Positions 63,874 to 64,000 of a stretch of 64,000 nt of DNA are shown here, in pieces; the stretch's first letter is position 1, and every line of letters starts with the position of its first letter. This DNA is from Prevotella sp. HUN102 (lineage in GTDB: Bacteria > Bacteroidota > Bacteroidia > Bacteroidales > Bacteroidaceae): positions 1,364,001 to 1,428,000 of the forward strand of contig NZ_JIAF01000004.1 of the NCBI RefSeq assembly GCF_000688375.1. Direction: 5' to 3'. Below the pieces are notes generated by a model that worked only from the letters and a program-made list of their open reading frames with translations, did not search any database and was not told the origin of the DNA. Both the position numbers and the translations under genes were made by a program.

Positions 63874-64000
63874 TTGTTTTTAATATCTTGATTTTCAGTG
63901 TGTTATAAATTTCTTGCAATATGCGCACTATTGTGTGTATCTTCTGTGATTTGGATTGGGCGAAAGCACACGAATTGTAGGATAATTTTTCTGCACATAC

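Overview
The window looks like chromosome from a member of the Bacteroidales, most likely Prevotella or a close relative. The reasons are: a gldH gene directly after ricT and a DNA polymerase III delta-prime gene; TonB receptor/DUF4876/DUF6850 genes; T9SS-type C-terminal tails; a B12-dependent (class II) ribonucleotide reductase; a DUF2023 gene beside flavodoxin; and the recurrent Bacteroidetes -7 promoter box TAnnTTTG (TATCTTTG, TAACTTTG) a short distance before many starts. Shine-Dalgarno sites are weak or absent, as usual for the phylum. Species identity is inferred, not proven.

Layout. 1-8641 is the distal part of a complex I operon (nuoD cut by the window edge, then nuoH-I-J-K-L-M-N), closed by a strong hairpin. 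An IS982-family element with a frameshifted transposase follows (8765-9793), then a DsbD-type thiol-disulfide reductase split by a frameshift in an A8 run (9904-11966). 12085-13855 is an AT-rich island: a DUF1573 protein, an 84-residue membrane protein overlapping a 213-residue lipoprotein gene, and a truncated second copy of the membrane protein gene. manA, holB-ricT-gldH, and IS30 copy 1 (18779-19919) come next. 20126-35559 is mostly core metabolism: a PagL-like barrel, tatD, a DPP IV-type peptidase, a radical SAM protein, RNase G, a 29-residue basic protein, HU, pantothenate kinase II, an MCE protein, an amidase, folB, nrdJ and a nitroreductase. 35991-41736 is an outer-membrane uptake-like cluster (TonB receptor, DUF4876 lipoprotein, DUF6850 barrel). 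ogt, a YjjG-like HAD phosphatase and a T9SS-secreted protein gene with an in-frame stop follow.

46925-57500 is the accessory zone: a nucleotidyltransferase-aminotransferase fusion with an opine dehydrogenase; a compact cassette of a 41-residue protein, an ABC ATPase-GNAT fusion and a formyltransferase-like protein; a broken HTH gene; an IS4 element; iteron-like repeats; an IS256 relic; and a small secreted or membrane peptide gene split first by IS30 copy 2 and then by IS982 copy 2. 57686-63040 returns to core genes: DUF2023, flavodoxin, a subtilase, slyD and aroC.

The non-coding DNA holds structured repeats: at least five loci of 22-bp tandem units built on GCGAAGAATG, a five-unit 23-bp array (22220-22334), a four-unit 22-bp array split by IS30 copy 1, and a 35-bp perfect inverted repeat near the right end. 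The architecture (a few 22/23-bp units with conserved flanks) resembles the BrickBuilt MITEs of Porphyromonas gingivalis. The best candidates for undescribed biology are the ABC-GNAT/formyltransferase cassette, the nucleotidyltransferase-aminotransferase/opine dehydrogenase pair, and the lipoprotein/small membrane protein pair.
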